NCBI GenBank assembly: GCA_013214445.1
Contig: JABSPG010000015.1
Span: 5,983-27,207 of the forward strand
From: Ekhidna sp.
GTDB lineage: Bacteria; Bacteroidota; Bacteroidia; Cytophagales; Cyclobacteriaceae
DNA: 21,225 nt
Reading direction: 5' to 3'
Every line of letters starts with the position of its first letter. Position 1 is the first letter of the stretch. Made by a program: the position numbers and the translations under genes. The notes under the pieces were generated by a model that saw only the letters and a list, made by a program, of their open reading frames with translations, did no database searches and was not told where the DNA came from. Below are positions 7,155 to 16,196 of this stretch, piece by piece.

Positions 7155-9931
7155 CGACGCAACAATATACGACCAGAAAGACTTTCGTCTCTATAGCTGA
7201 TTCGGTAGAAGTAAACACCATTTGCTAATGATGTGCCTGATGGAGTATCTCCATTCCAAACCACTTCGTTTTTTCCGGCAAATTGCGGTCCCCACAAAAT
7301 TGTATTGACCAAAGATCCATCAGCAGTTAAGATATCTACTCGGACATCATCAGGTTCAGGAATGGTGAACTGAATTTTAGTGCTAAGAGAAAAGGGATTG
7401 GGGTAAACAGCACCAAGTTCAAAGCCAGTGGATACTTCTCGATCCCTCTCAATTGGAAGAAATGAAGGGATGGTAGTTTCAAAAACACCGTTACCATGAG
7501 ATGCTACAACTAATCGGCCATCGCTAGATCGATAATCCATCATCGTTATTACAGCATTTCCAATGAGCTCACTGGACTCCTTAATCCAAGCAGTCTCCGA
7601 ACCGGTACTTACACTACTATATAGCCCTGTACTTGTACCAACAAATATCAGAGTCTCAGAGGTAGTGGGAACAATTTTCACCCACCTTGTACTGGGTCCA
7701 GCTCCTGAACCATCTGGATTTTCTTCAAGATCTCCGCTAATATCTATAAACGTACTTCCACCGTCCGTACTTTCGAAGATTGAGCGAACATTGTAATTGG
7801 AAAACGTAACAACTAAATGATCGTTATCAGCAGGATTAACAGCAATTGAAGATACATAACTATTTACTGGAAATCCCTCGGAGCTTATGTTTTTCAATTC
7901 AAACTTAGATTCATCTTCCGCATTATCTAGGCGATACAAATCACTATTGCTCGAACCGAGATATAATCTTTTTCCATCGGCGGCAATATCTAAGGCACTG
8001 AACACTCCTTGTCCCAGCGGTTCAGTCAATAGTTTTTTCCACCCCAATCCTGTAGGCGTCTGGGAACCGCCCGGAATCTGAGATACATTGGGATGAAAGT
8101 ACATGTTGTTTCCTCCGGCACAGAACATACGATTTTCATTCTTCGGATCCAGAATAAAAGGATTCACAAATAAGAACTGGGAACCTGATGCAGAAACTAA
8201 GCTCCCTGGATCCACCCTACCAAAAGAAGCAATATCAAAATCATCATCCAGAGTCACTCTTAATGTCTGCCCCCTTTGAAAAGACACAAACCAAAGTTTT
8301 TCATCGTCAGTAGTGGCAGCATAAGCTCCATCACCACCTATTATGCTCTTCCAATTTGTATTTCCAGTAGATAGGTAGGTTCCATTGTCTTGCATTCCCC
8401 CTAGAACCACAGAACTACTCGCCTCTTTTGCTTGTGCAATGGTGAAGAATTGGGACGTAACGTAACCATTATTTCGATCGCTCCAAAATACGGAATCTGC
8501 TGTGATGTCAGGACTTAGGTAAAGACCACCGTCATTGGCTGACAAAACAATATCAGGATCACTTGGCAGAAAAAGTAAATCATGCTGATCAGGATGATGA
8601 TCGGGATATAGACTCACTCCACCTTCAGGGTTATAACCTCCAATCCAGTCAATGCTTTCTTCGGTCCTAAATCCCTCTGTAGACCTAAAAAGATTTGTTC
8701 CACCAACAAAAACCAAGTCAGGATCTTCGGGATGTACATTTATGGTCATATTGTACGAACCCTGTGTATTAAGAATCCCAAGATTCTCGTCAAATTCAGG
8801 TATTTCTCTCGGTTCGGGATCGAACCCGTTTATTCTTGAGGGGCTATTGATCAATGCTAAATCATGTTCCAAAATCAGAATTGGGTTGCTATCAATCATA
8901 AAATAGGTAATCTCTGGAATGGATGGACTAGATCCCATCACCACTCTTCGGTATTCAGATTCGGGTGTCAATGGACTGATATTTTCCCACTCTTCACCAT
9001 CTAAAGAATAGTATATTCCAGCATCGGGAGAAGTGGCTTGTCTCGGTCCCCCTGCATCTGTGGAGAGCGTCGCATAAAACACATTGTCATTTGATCTTCC
9101 GAGCGCCGTATAGAAGGACGCATCTATATCATTCAAATCTACCGTGTCAGGTAGATCAAAAAGTTTCTGACCTATGGAAACACTCCATGTCTCACCTCCA
9201 TCCAGTGATCTAAGTATGCCACCATAAGCAGCGATGAGCAACTCATCTTCTACCAGATTTTCAGGATTTATTTCAATGTTCCAGATATACTGAAACTGAC
9301 TATTAAAAATGGTTGGGTCAGAATCTTGTGTAGAAGTAATGGGAAACCAGCTTTCACCATTGTCCTCCGATTTATAAATTCCATTGCCGCGGAACGGTGC
9401 ATTCCCGCCTCTTGCAGAATTTCCTACGATCTCACCTGTACCATGATACCATGTATCTTCCCTCCCAGGACGAGTATCCTGAGCAAGACAGGTGACACTA
9501 TTTCTATTGAGTGGGTCTGATTTTCTAGTCCACGTCAAACCACCGTCTGTACTTTTCCAAACCCCACCCGATACACCACCGGCAAGAATCACTTTTTCAT
9601 CTCGAATGTCAAAAGCTACCGCCCTGGTCCTACCACCGACGTTGAAAGGTCCGGTAGTTGAAAATTCGAGGTTACCATTTCTTGCTCGATTTGAATTTAG
9701 CTCGTGGTTGCGAGCAAAAGCAATTTCTGCCGTTCTAATATTGGAGGGAATTTCTCCCGTATTGGGATCGGACAGCATGAGTTGGAAGTACTCCATTCTG
9801 CCTTGCAGATCCTCCAAACCCTCAATTTCCGAAGGCGAATCATCAATAACTAACTTATACTCAAACTCCCGAGGAGTTTGAAAAAGAAAACCCAAAGCGG
9901 CTACTACGCAAATCCATGAAGATCGTCTCAA
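7151..9931 (-). CDS. Secreted Asp-box (VPS10/sortilin-like) beta-propeller with T9SS type A sorting domain
   Basis: The protein has 926 aa. After a signal-like N-terminus (basic MRRSS, then WICVVAALGFLFQ), a long propeller region follows with repeated Asp-box motifs: KSTDGGLTW (126-134), KSEDNGESW (187-195), RSLDGGETW (241-249) and later STDGGSTF. Such repeats form sialidase/xyloglucanase/sortilin-like blades; no glycosidase catalytic residues can be assigned, so substrate binding or hydrolysis is open. The last ~89 residues (838-926) start ELGAVYPNPF and contain LANGVYFYRI, the type A sorting domain cleaved during T9SS export, so the product is secreted or attached to the cell surface. The start is TTG, one base after the stop of the upstream gene; no in-frame ATG lies near and a stop lies seven codons upstream, so TTG with translational coupling is the best reading. 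It is the last gene of the four-gene operon. Confidence 0.9.
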   Translation of the reverse strand: MRRSSWICVVAALGFLFQTPREFEYKLVIDDSPSEIEGLEDLQGRMEYFQLMLSDPNTGEIPSNIRTAEIAFARNHELNSNRARNGNLEFSTTGPFNVGGRTRAVAFDIRDEKVILAGGVSGGVWKSTDGGLTWTRKSDPLNRNSVTCLAQDTRPGREDTWYHGTGEIVGNSARGGNAPFRGNGIYKSEDNGESWFPITSTQDSDPTIFNSQFQYIWNIEINPENLVEDELLIAAYGGILRSLDGGETWSVSIGQKLFDLPDTVDLNDIDASFYTALGRSNDNVFYATLSTDAGGPRQATSPDAGIYYSLDGEEWENISPLTPESEYRRVVMGSSPSIPEITYFMIDSNPILILEHDLALINSPSRINGFDPEPREIPEFDENLGILNTQGSYNMTINVHPEDPDLVFVGGTNLFRSTEGFRTEESIDWIGGYNPEGGVSLYPDHHPDQHDLLFLPSDPDIVLSANDGGLYLSPDITADSVFWSDRNNGYVTSQFFTIAQAKEASSSVVLGGMQDNGTYLSTGNTNWKSIIGGDGAYAATTDDEKLWFVSFQRGQTLRVTLDDDFDIASFGRVDPGSLVSASGSQFLFVNPFILDPKNENRMFCAGGNNMYFHPNVSQIPGGSQTPTGLGWKKLLTEPLGQGVFSALDIAADGKRLYLGSSNSDLYRLDNAEDESKFELKNISSEGFPVNSYVSSIAVNPADNDHLVVTFSNYNVRSIFESTDGGSTFIDISGDLEENPDGSGAGPSTRWVKIVPTTSETLIFVGTSTGLYSSVSTGSETAWIKESSELIGNAVITMMDYRSSDGRLVVASHGNGVFETTIPSFLPIERDREVSTGFELGAVYPNPFSLSTKIQFTIPEPDDVRVDILTADGSLVNTILWGPQFAGKNEVVWNGDTPSGTSLANGVYFYRISYRDESLSGRILLRR

Positions 9932-9932
9932 G

Positions 9933-10286
9933 CTACTCGATAACAGTATTCACCTTATTGATGCGACCTTCTGAAAGCTCTCCAGTCTTCACTCCTTCGC
10001 CATTGTTGTTCTGGTCACCAAACGTTGCTTCTATGTAATATGAAATTGCCTTTACATCTTTAAAGGTGACTCTACCCTTTTTATCAGTTTTCAAAACCGC
10101 AATCGCATTTTCACTAGCACGATAATCTGCCTCTGTCTCATAAATAGCTACACTTGCTCCCTCAACAAAATTTCCTAGCCCATTAATGACTGTAACTCTC
10201 AGCTTAGTTGGTAAAAGCTGTGCTTCAGCTGAGGATTGAAGAGTTGTTCCTACTAATAAAATAAGTGCAACGGATAGTGCTTTCAT
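9933..10286 (-). CDS. Small secreted protein with prealbumin/carboxypeptidase-regulatory-like fold
   Basis: The 117-aa product has a clear signal peptide (MKALSVALILLVGTTLQSSAEAQ, cut near AEA-Q). The mature part, about 95 residues, runs LRVTVINGLGNFVEGASVAIYET, then TDKKGRVTFKDVKAISYYIEA. That alternation (strand, N-x-x-G-x-x-V-x-G-A-x-V, then D-x-x-G-x-x-x-F-K-x-V) is the transthyretin-like beta-sandwich seen in carboxypeptidase-regulatory and SpaA/Cna-B-like domains. It is a binding or structural module with no catalytic site. Unlike its two large operon partners it has no T9SS sorting domain, so it probably stays in the periplasm or under the outer membrane. Its ATG overlaps the stop of the upstream gene in ATGA, and the next gene begins one base after its stop, so its translation is tied to both neighbours. 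Confidence 0.75.
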   Translation of the reverse strand: MKALSVALILLVGTTLQSSAEAQLLPTKLRVTVINGLGNFVEGASVAIYETEADYRASENAIAVLKTDKKGRVTFKDVKAISYYIEATFGDQNNNGEGVKTGELSEGRINKVNTVIE

Positions 10287-10885
10287 TTACTGTCTTCTTT
10301 TTTACTTGAAAAAATGTGGAGGGCTAGATCCTCAAAATTTTCCGCCTCCTTGTATTTCCTATCTGGGTACGAATTTGCAATGAGTTTGATGCGTCTTGGC
10401 TGATCATTTTCCAGCACATATTCGATCTGAACATTTCCGTACCGTTGCTCAATCGGCTCTATAAAGCTACGCTTCGGCTTCAGATAGTGCATTTCTTTTG
10501 ATTCAATGACATCCCCTTTTTCCTCCATGGTATGTCTACTCATAACCTTTATGTAACCCAAACCTCTTACTTGCTCGGCCATATAGTCGAAAAGGTATTG
10601 AAAGTGAGCCCTTTCGTATTCTTCTGCATAGTGGATAGCAATCCCATTACTGTAGTCCGACTCCAAAATAACCAGCTGAGGATCTTTATCCACACCTTGT
10701 TTACCCCAGAAATACGATTGCCAAAGATCATTTAGTAGTCCAGCTGAGCTTTCAGATTGGGTCCACTCATGGAATTTGCTCATAAATGACTGACTCCTTT
10801 CAATTAGCTCATTGACCAATACTTTTTTGGAATTCCCATCGGGCTTACGGAATAATTTGCCATATATATCGTCAAAGTAGCTCAC
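10283..10885 (-). CDS. Unrecognised cytoplasmic protein, 200 aa, in the T9SS-substrate operon
   Basis: I do not recognise this family. The 200 residues are highly charged and hydrophilic, with no signal peptide or membrane helix, so the product is predicted to be cytoplasmic. The N-terminal half is helical (ERSQSFMSKFHEW, AEEYERAHFQYLFDYMAEQ) and the C-terminal half alternates strands (MHYLKPKRSF, VQIEYVLEND, RRIKLIANSY). The start is GTG at 10885, immediately after the TAA of the giant gene with no spacer; the first in-frame ATG (MSKFHEW, residue 35) would remove a well-formed N-terminus. The 3' end overlaps the next gene in ATGA. Its place between two T9SS substrates suggests a role in making or folding them, such as a cytoplasmic chaperone-like or quality-control partner. 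That is inference from position only. Confidence 0.8.
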   Translation of the reverse strand: MSYFDDIYGKLFRKPDGNSKKVLVNELIERSQSFMSKFHEWTQSESSAGLLNDLWQSYFWGKQGVDKDPQLVILESDYSNGIAIHYAEEYERAHFQYLFDYMAEQVRGLGYIKVMSRHTMEEKGDVIESKEMHYLKPKRSFIEPIEQRYGNVQIEYVLENDQPRRIKLIANSYPDRKYKEAENFEDLALHIFSSKKEDSK

Positions 10886-13800
10886 TTATCTTAAAAGTGT
10901 TATTGATCCATATTGTTCGATGGTTCCTAGCTCGGGTGCCCTCGAACTAGAAAATTTCATTACATACGCATAGGAACCAGGAGGAGCTAGTGCGCCTCTA
11001 CTCGTTTTTCCATCCCATCGAAAACCTTTATCGTTGGATGTGTAGATCAACTCTCCCCATCGATTGTAAATCAAGATGATGAAGGTATCCACATATTCAT
11101 TTGGGAATACAAAAAACTCCTCATTCACACCATTCCCGTTAGGAGAAAATGCATTTGGAGCCACGATGGTTGGACGACATCCTTCCGTAACGACAACCTG
11201 ATCTGTAATACAAGTAAAGCCGTTATAAAGCGTGACCTCATATGTCCCCGGCGTTGTTGTGGAAAGAATAGGGTCAGTAGATATGATGGTCTCCTCTGGA
11301 AGTAGCCGCCACTCATAAGAATTGAATATACCAGGATCAAGATCAACAGCCGGATTTTCGCTATCGCTTGAGCAGAATGAAGCTGTTTCCGGTAACAATA
11401 AATCCTCTGGTAAAATAGGTACTATTTCTACCGTTGTTGATTCACTCACTACGCATGTCCCTTGTTCGTTGGTCACTATCGCAGTGTAGGTGCCTGCAGT
11501 ATTTATCGTAAGTATCGAATCAGAATCTGCTAACCTATTTCCCTCCGCATCGCGCCATTCATAAGTGATGCCAGGATCAAAATAGTTAGGTATAGCTGCC
11601 AAGAATAGATTTGATGACCTTTCACAATCAGGCGTTAGAGATAGTGATATATTAAATTCGGGGAAGACTTCAACCGCAATAGGTTCCGAGGTAGCTTCAC
11701 AGCCAGTCAATTGATCAGTCACTGTAACTGTATAAGTACCTGAAGTTGTAACGGCATTACTCATAGATTGTCCGCCATCGCTCCAGTTGTAGATAATTGA
11801 CTCACTCTCGCTTGACACATCTGCAATAAGTGTGATCACTCCATCACATGCCTCGCCTTCAGCGGTGACCGATACGGTAGGGTCCGCATTGAAATTCACT
11901 GTGATATTCTCATTACGAATACAAAAGTTTGTTGCGGTTGCAGTCACAGAGAAAATCACAGTGCCAGTACCACTTACTTCTACAGTTTCACCCTCTGCCG
12001 GACTGGATAGTATGCTTCCATTGGGATCTACGGTTGACCATGTGTACGTCACTCCTGGAGTTGTACCTGCATCAGTTACGGAGATATTTCCACTAGGGCC
12101 ACATATCTCCTGAATTGCATCAAAACTAAAGGCTGGTTCGTTTCCTGGGTTAATCGTAATTTGTTCTGTTTCTGTACATCCTGGTGCATTGTTATCTGTC
12201 ACCTCAATAAAATAGGTACCTGGATCCAGCGGAGTGAAGTTGGTTCTGCTGTCTCCCCCATTGAAAAGCACATTCCCTGCTTCATCCTCAATGGAGTAAC
12301 TAAAATTTGCTGGAACTGAGGACAACTCTAGCTCTACTTCCCCGTCACAAGTGCCCCCTACATTCGCTACCGAAAAATTAAAAGTGATAGGATCTTCAAT
12401 TTGAACCACTTCCATATAGTCACAGCCTGAGACCAGGTTTGTAACCGTCAGTGTATAGTTACCTGGCTCCAATCCGGTGATAGTAGGGGCCGTCGCAACT
12501 CCATCAAAATTAGCGGGCCCAAAGGGAGTCGGGCCTGCCAACTCATAGGAAAAACTACCTGATGAATTGAAGGATATATCTAGCGTACCTGTTCCATTAC
12601 AATCGGCTGGCGAGGTAGATGCGACCGAGACATCCGGTTCCGGTTGAATGTTAATTTGTATTGTATCCCTTCCAATACAACCGAACCTATTCGTAACCTC
12701 CACTGTGTATTCTGTAACACCCACCCTGGTGGAGTCGATGGGAAAGGTTCGATTGGTCCCTGCTGCTAAAGCGCCATCGATAGACCAAGCATAAGTAGCT
12801 CTTGGCACCAGTGCGTCCAAGCTCCCAGCTTCATCATTCTGACAGATTGTTCGGTCAGCTCCAAGATCCACATCAGGTCGGGCATCTCCCATAAATACTT
12901 GAAGCGTATCTGAAGTACATCCAGTCACCGTATTTATAATAGCCACATCAATAAAACCTTCTTCCGATACTGTGACTTCCCTGGTAGTGTCTCCAGTACT
13001 CCAGTAATAGCTAAAATCGGGATTATCCTCCGGCCAAGCCGTTAGAATGATCGACTGATCACACAGTGCTGTATCTCGTGGCACTGCTGGACTTTCCGGA
13101 ATGGTATTTATGGTTATTGTCTGACGCAGCGTTGTATCTGTATCGCATCGATTGCTCAAGACCAATTGCACCGTGTATGTTCCAGGTGCAGAATAGGTAT
13201 GTGTCGTGTCTTGTGCAGCAGCAGATGTTCCATCACCAAAAATCCAGAGATAGTTTTCGATCTGATTATTGGGGTCACGTCCGACAGCACTAAAACTGGA
13301 TTCTTGACCCGCACATCCCTCAGTCACAGTCATACTAGGTTCCTGTAAGGGAGGTGACTCAATCTGTGCGAAATTTGGAAGACCTAAACGACTAATTCTA
13401 CCACCTAGATTAAAGCCTTGATCACTAAACCCAGCCCCATCATCATCCCCGTCAGGAGAGTTTACGGTCCCCAGTGTCTCTGAATTATCAATAGCCATGT
13501 ACATAATGCCATTAGGCCCAGTTTGCAGGGCTCCATAATTGGCTCCTTGCGGATACCCATCAAACTTAGTATCAGAAATGTCCGTAACAGGATCTTCAGA
13601 ATTCAAACTATCCAGGTCATACTGGATTAGTTTAGAATTTTCAGATGAAGTAGTCAAATACAACCTTGTCCCCCCTGGAGAAAACTCTAAACCATATAAA
13701 TCGCTTTCTTCTGTATCTATCAGGCGAGGATTAGAGATCGCTCCCTCCACAATATCCAGGTCAAGAATTTCTACTTCATTCGTTCCTGGAATGTTTACCG

Positions 13801-16060
13801 CTACCTGCTGCAGCGTTGGTGAGATTTTCATATATCCAGTAGCGCTTTCTTCACTCATAAATTCGTGGCTGGCTCCAACTGGCGAAAATATCGGCGAACT
13901 AAGGCCTTCTGGACCTGTTGCATAGGATCTAAAGGTATTGTTCCCAAATTCGTGAGCCAAAATCAAATCATTCCCGGTGAAGCCAGAACCCGTTATTCGT
14001 TCGGTACTATTATCCATCAATTTGATGTTCTTGACCACCACTTTACCTAGTGCAGTGTCTCCTTTCATATCCACCACCGAATATCTCAATGCGTACTCAT
14101 CATCGCCATAAACACGCTCGGTGGTAAAGACATAAAACATGGTCTCATCACCACCATAGGGCATGATAATTGAGTTTTGAGCAGATGCTAGATCTCCCCC
14201 TATCGAATCTCCATTGAGCATAATGTCATGGTCACGGTTCCAAACAGTAGATCCATTGGTGTAGAAGAGTAAATCCCCATTTACATCCGAGACAGTGGCA
14301 CACCCCTCCGGTGCATCCTGCTGGTTTCCATCCAATATGGCAAGAGGCCCATTGGTAAATTCTATACCAGCTTGCTCTCCGAAATACCACTGATTGGACA
14401 CTTGATTTGCTACTCCATACTCGGTTACTTCGATATCGTCAAACCCGGTACATCCATTTGCTGTAGTCACCTCCACCCAATAGGTGCCTGCGGTATCCAC
14501 TTGTATTGTTTGGGTAAATTCACCTGTATTCCAAACAAAGGAAGTCCCTTCTCCCGCATCTAATTCCAACACCTCATCTACACAAATGGTGGTGTCATTA
14601 CCCAAGTCCACCATCAAATCATTTTCCAGTATATCCACACTTAAGACAACTGTATCTAATAGCCCGGCAACTTCTGCAATCAATTGGACTGCCAGAGGGC
14701 CTGCATCTTGATACTCATGATTGGCAATCCAGTTGTTACTGCGTTCGCCATCGCCAAAATCCCAAATCAAACTATTGGGCACTGGTTCTACTATGGGGAA
14801 AAATTTGGTAATGTTCGTGAGGCAGCTGTCAATCCAATAGAATCCCAGTGTATCAAAAGTGAAAGTATATCCAGGAGAAAAAGCTGGAAACTGTCTTCCA
14901 TTTAAGTCTTCTGGAAAAACAATCGGCTGATACTGTACAGAGTCGATCGTACTATCAGGACGATTTATACTACCTAAATTGATGGGATCCGCGGAAGTAT
15001 TTTGATAGAGATGATAGATCCGATCGTCTGGTGCTTTCTGCAAACCGAAACTGCGAAATATGGGTGCCGGTAAGATCGGATTGACTGTTTCTGTAGAATC
15101 ATTTAAATCCAACTGATAAAGTTGGGCGGTGGTACCACTGCTGCCAAATCTTGAAAAGTAGATTTTTGAACCATCGTTTGACCACTCAATATCATACAAG
15201 GATTCTCCTGCATCATCGTCAAAACCTGTAGTCAACAGCTGTCTGTCAAATGTAAGCTCACCCGTGCCTGTATCGAAATCCATCATCCAAATGTTTCGAT
15301 TGGACCTCTGGGGTGCCATCACCAACTTTGCTGAATCAACATTGAAAGCAAAATGAGATGCCGCAAAACCAGGCGTAGTGCCATCTGTAAAATCATAATT
15401 AACCGTAGCTCCAATTCCCGATCCATCGATTCTCGTAACTTGAATTTGGAAATCAGTGCTGTTTTGAGAAAGCAGCCAAAACAGTTCTCCATTTCCTCGC
15501 GGAACGATAAGCATTCCTTCCGATGGACTTATCAATCCAGTGGAATTATTCAATGAAGTGACATCACCGTATGGAAACTCTGCTGATCCATTACCTACTA
15601 GACTAGCATTTGCTGTGGAATACTGTATTTCATTTGCACCCGTAGATCCTGAATTTGTAAACAAATAGTACTGACCGGGATTTCCAACGACCGGGCAAAC
15701 CACAATGGGAGTATTGATTGCTGGATTTCCAGAAAGGCCAGACCCTCCTGGAACTACGCTATGAGATACATCATAAACAGCACTACCATCACTGTAGAAT
15801 AATAGATTGCCCGTGAATTGATCGGTAATTGTTGCTGAGCCTCCCAAACCAAATGGAGTAGCTTGATCGCTCTGAAGAAATACTTCCCTTCCGTTGGGAT
15901 CAAAAACGATATTTTCAGCAGAATTACCAAAATACCAACGTGTTTCAGTAATATTCTGAGCTTGCAGACCTACTCCTACCAAGAGGAATGTCAGAAGAAA
16001 AAGCATTCGTTTTCCAATGAATCGGTAAGGGGCTCTGCTCTTAAAAATGTCCTTATTCAT
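10886..16060 (-). CDS. Giant T9SS type B surface protein (CHU_C; propeller, PKD and Ig-like repeats)
   Basis: From ATG 16060 the product has 1724 aa (an in-frame GTG at 16069 adds only MLC; residue numbers below count from that GTG). A signal peptide ends at VGVGLQAQ (38). Residues 45-~405 form a propeller-like module opening RWYFGNSAEN; a PKD domain follows (IWDFGDGE, 435-442), then an Ig-like domain (~486-550). A second propeller-like module opens QWYFGEQAG (560-568) and ends in a second PKD (LWIFGDGT, 941-948). From ~990 to ~1630 there are about eight Ig-like repeats of the YxWSTG/GTYTVTVT type found in SprB-like adhesins. Residues ~1635-1727 (APNAFSPNGNGVNEEF, IYNRWGELIY, WDGK) are the gliding-motility-associated C-terminal domain that directs T9SS type B export. 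The likely role is surface adhesion or carbohydrate contact. It is first in a four-gene operon and divergent from a PorP/SprF gene, the usual partner of such substrates. Confidence 0.95.
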   Translation of the reverse strand: MNKDIFKSRAPYRFIGKRMLFLLTFLLVGVGLQAQNITETRWYFGNSAENIVFDPNGREVFLQSDQATPFGLGGSATITDQFTGNLLFYSDGSAVYDVSHSVVPGGSGLSGNPAINTPIVVCPVVGNPGQYYLFTNSGSTGANEIQYSTANASLVGNGSAEFPYGDVTSLNNSTGLISPSEGMLIVPRGNGELFWLLSQNSTDFQIQVTRIDGSGIGATVNYDFTDGTTPGFAASHFAFNVDSAKLVMAPQRSNRNIWMMDFDTGTGELTFDRQLLTTGFDDDAGESLYDIEWSNDGSKIYFSRFGSSGTTAQLYQLDLNDSTETVNPILPAPIFRSFGLQKAPDDRIYHLYQNTSADPINLGSINRPDSTIDSVQYQPIVFPEDLNGRQFPAFSPGYTFTFDTLGFYWIDSCLTNITKFFPIVEPVPNSLIWDFGDGERSNNWIANHEYQDAGPLAVQLIAEVAGLLDTVVLSVDILENDLMVDLGNDTTICVDEVLELDAGEGTSFVWNTGEFTQTIQVDTAGTYWVEVTTANGCTGFDDIEVTEYGVANQVSNQWYFGEQAGIEFTNGPLAILDGNQQDAPEGCATVSDVNGDLLFYTNGSTVWNRDHDIMLNGDSIGGDLASAQNSIIMPYGGDETMFYVFTTERVYGDDEYALRYSVVDMKGDTALGKVVVKNIKLMDNSTERITGSGFTGNDLILAHEFGNNTFRSYATGPEGLSSPIFSPVGASHEFMSEESATGYMKISPTLQQVAVNIPGTNEVEILDLDIVEGAISNPRLIDTEESDLYGLEFSPGGTRLYLTTSSENSKLIQYDLDSLNSEDPVTDISDTKFDGYPQGANYGALQTGPNGIMYMAIDNSETLGTVNSPDGDDDGAGFSDQGFNLGGRISRLGLPNFAQIESPPLQEPSMTVTEGCAGQESSFSAVGRDPNNQIENYLWIFGDGTSAAAQDTTHTYSAPGTYTVQLVLSNRCDTDTTLRQTITINTIPESPAVPRDTALCDQSIILTAWPEDNPDFSYYWSTGDTTREVTVSEEGFIDVAIINTVTGCTSDTLQVFMGDARPDVDLGADRTICQNDEAGSLDALVPRATYAWSIDGALAAGTNRTFPIDSTRVGVTEYTVEVTNRFGCIGRDTIQINIQPEPDVSVASTSPADCNGTGTLDISFNSSGSFSYELAGPTPFGPANFDGVATAPTITGLEPGNYTLTVTNLVSGCDYMEVVQIEDPITFNFSVANVGGTCDGEVELELSSVPANFSYSIEDEAGNVLFNGGDSRTNFTPLDPGTYFIEVTDNNAPGCTETEQITINPGNEPAFSFDAIQEICGPSGNISVTDAGTTPGVTYTWSTVDPNGSILSSPAEGETVEVSGTGTVIFSVTATATNFCIRNENITVNFNADPTVSVTAEGEACDGVITLIADVSSESESIIYNWSDGGQSMSNAVTTSGTYTVTVTDQLTGCEATSEPIAVEVFPEFNISLSLTPDCERSSNLFLAAIPNYFDPGITYEWRDAEGNRLADSDSILTINTAGTYTAIVTNEQGTCVVSESTTVEIVPILPEDLLLPETASFCSSDSENPAVDLDPGIFNSYEWRLLPEETIISTDPILSTTTPGTYEVTLYNGFTCITDQVVVTEGCRPTIVAPNAFSPNGNGVNEEFFVFPNEYVDTFIILIYNRWGELIYTSNDKGFRWDGKTSRGALAPPGSYAYVMKFSSSRAPELGTIEQYGSITLLR

Positions 16061-16103
16061 GCACAACACGCTGTAAAAATACGGTTAAAATACTAACGTA
16101 CTA

Positions 16104-16133
16104 GTTGTCGTTACATTACTTATGTAAGACAAC
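16104..16133. promoter_or_regulatory. Dyad (possible operator or leader hairpin) between divergent T9SS genes
   Basis: GTTGTC-g-TTACAT (16104-16116) faces ATGTAA-GACAAC (16122-16133), a 12-bp exact inverted repeat interrupted by one bulged G (16110), with a 5-base centre TACTT. It lies in the middle of the 136-bp spacer between the giant-gene start (16060) and the porP/sprF start (16197), where a regulator could control both. A second, overlapping pair (TAACG 16094-16098 and CGTTA 16109-16113) could compete with it. No full promoter match is seen here: TCTAATTTGC at 16161-16170 is close to a -7 box for the plus-strand gene but has no well-spaced -33 partner. Confidence 0.45.
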
Positions 16134-16196
16134 AAAACTTAAACTGATTTGTATTTATTGTCTAATTTGCTCACTGAATAATATTGGTACTGGTTC

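Noticed and set aside
9492..9881. 129-aa plus-strand frame
   Set aside because: It is antisense to the N-terminal part of the Asp-box propeller, which has clear domain evidence; no recognisable motifs.
11832..12113. 93-aa plus-strand frame
   Set aside because: Antisense to the Ig-like repeats; low-complexity Ser/Val/Pro composition is a mirror of Thr/Gly-rich coding.
13539..13925. 128-aa plus-strand frame
   Set aside because: It is antisense to the second propeller module of the giant protein and arises from its codon pattern; no signal, domain or promoter.
16061..16069. GTG 16069 as start of the giant T9SS protein
   Set aside because: ATG 16060 follows three codons later and gives a normal signal peptide; the extra MLC adds nothing.
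16148..16170. TTTG (16148-16151) and CTAATTTGC (16162-16170) as the porP/sprF promoter
   Set aside because: The boxes are only about 10 bp apart instead of ~19-21, and the -7 box has TA displaced by one base.
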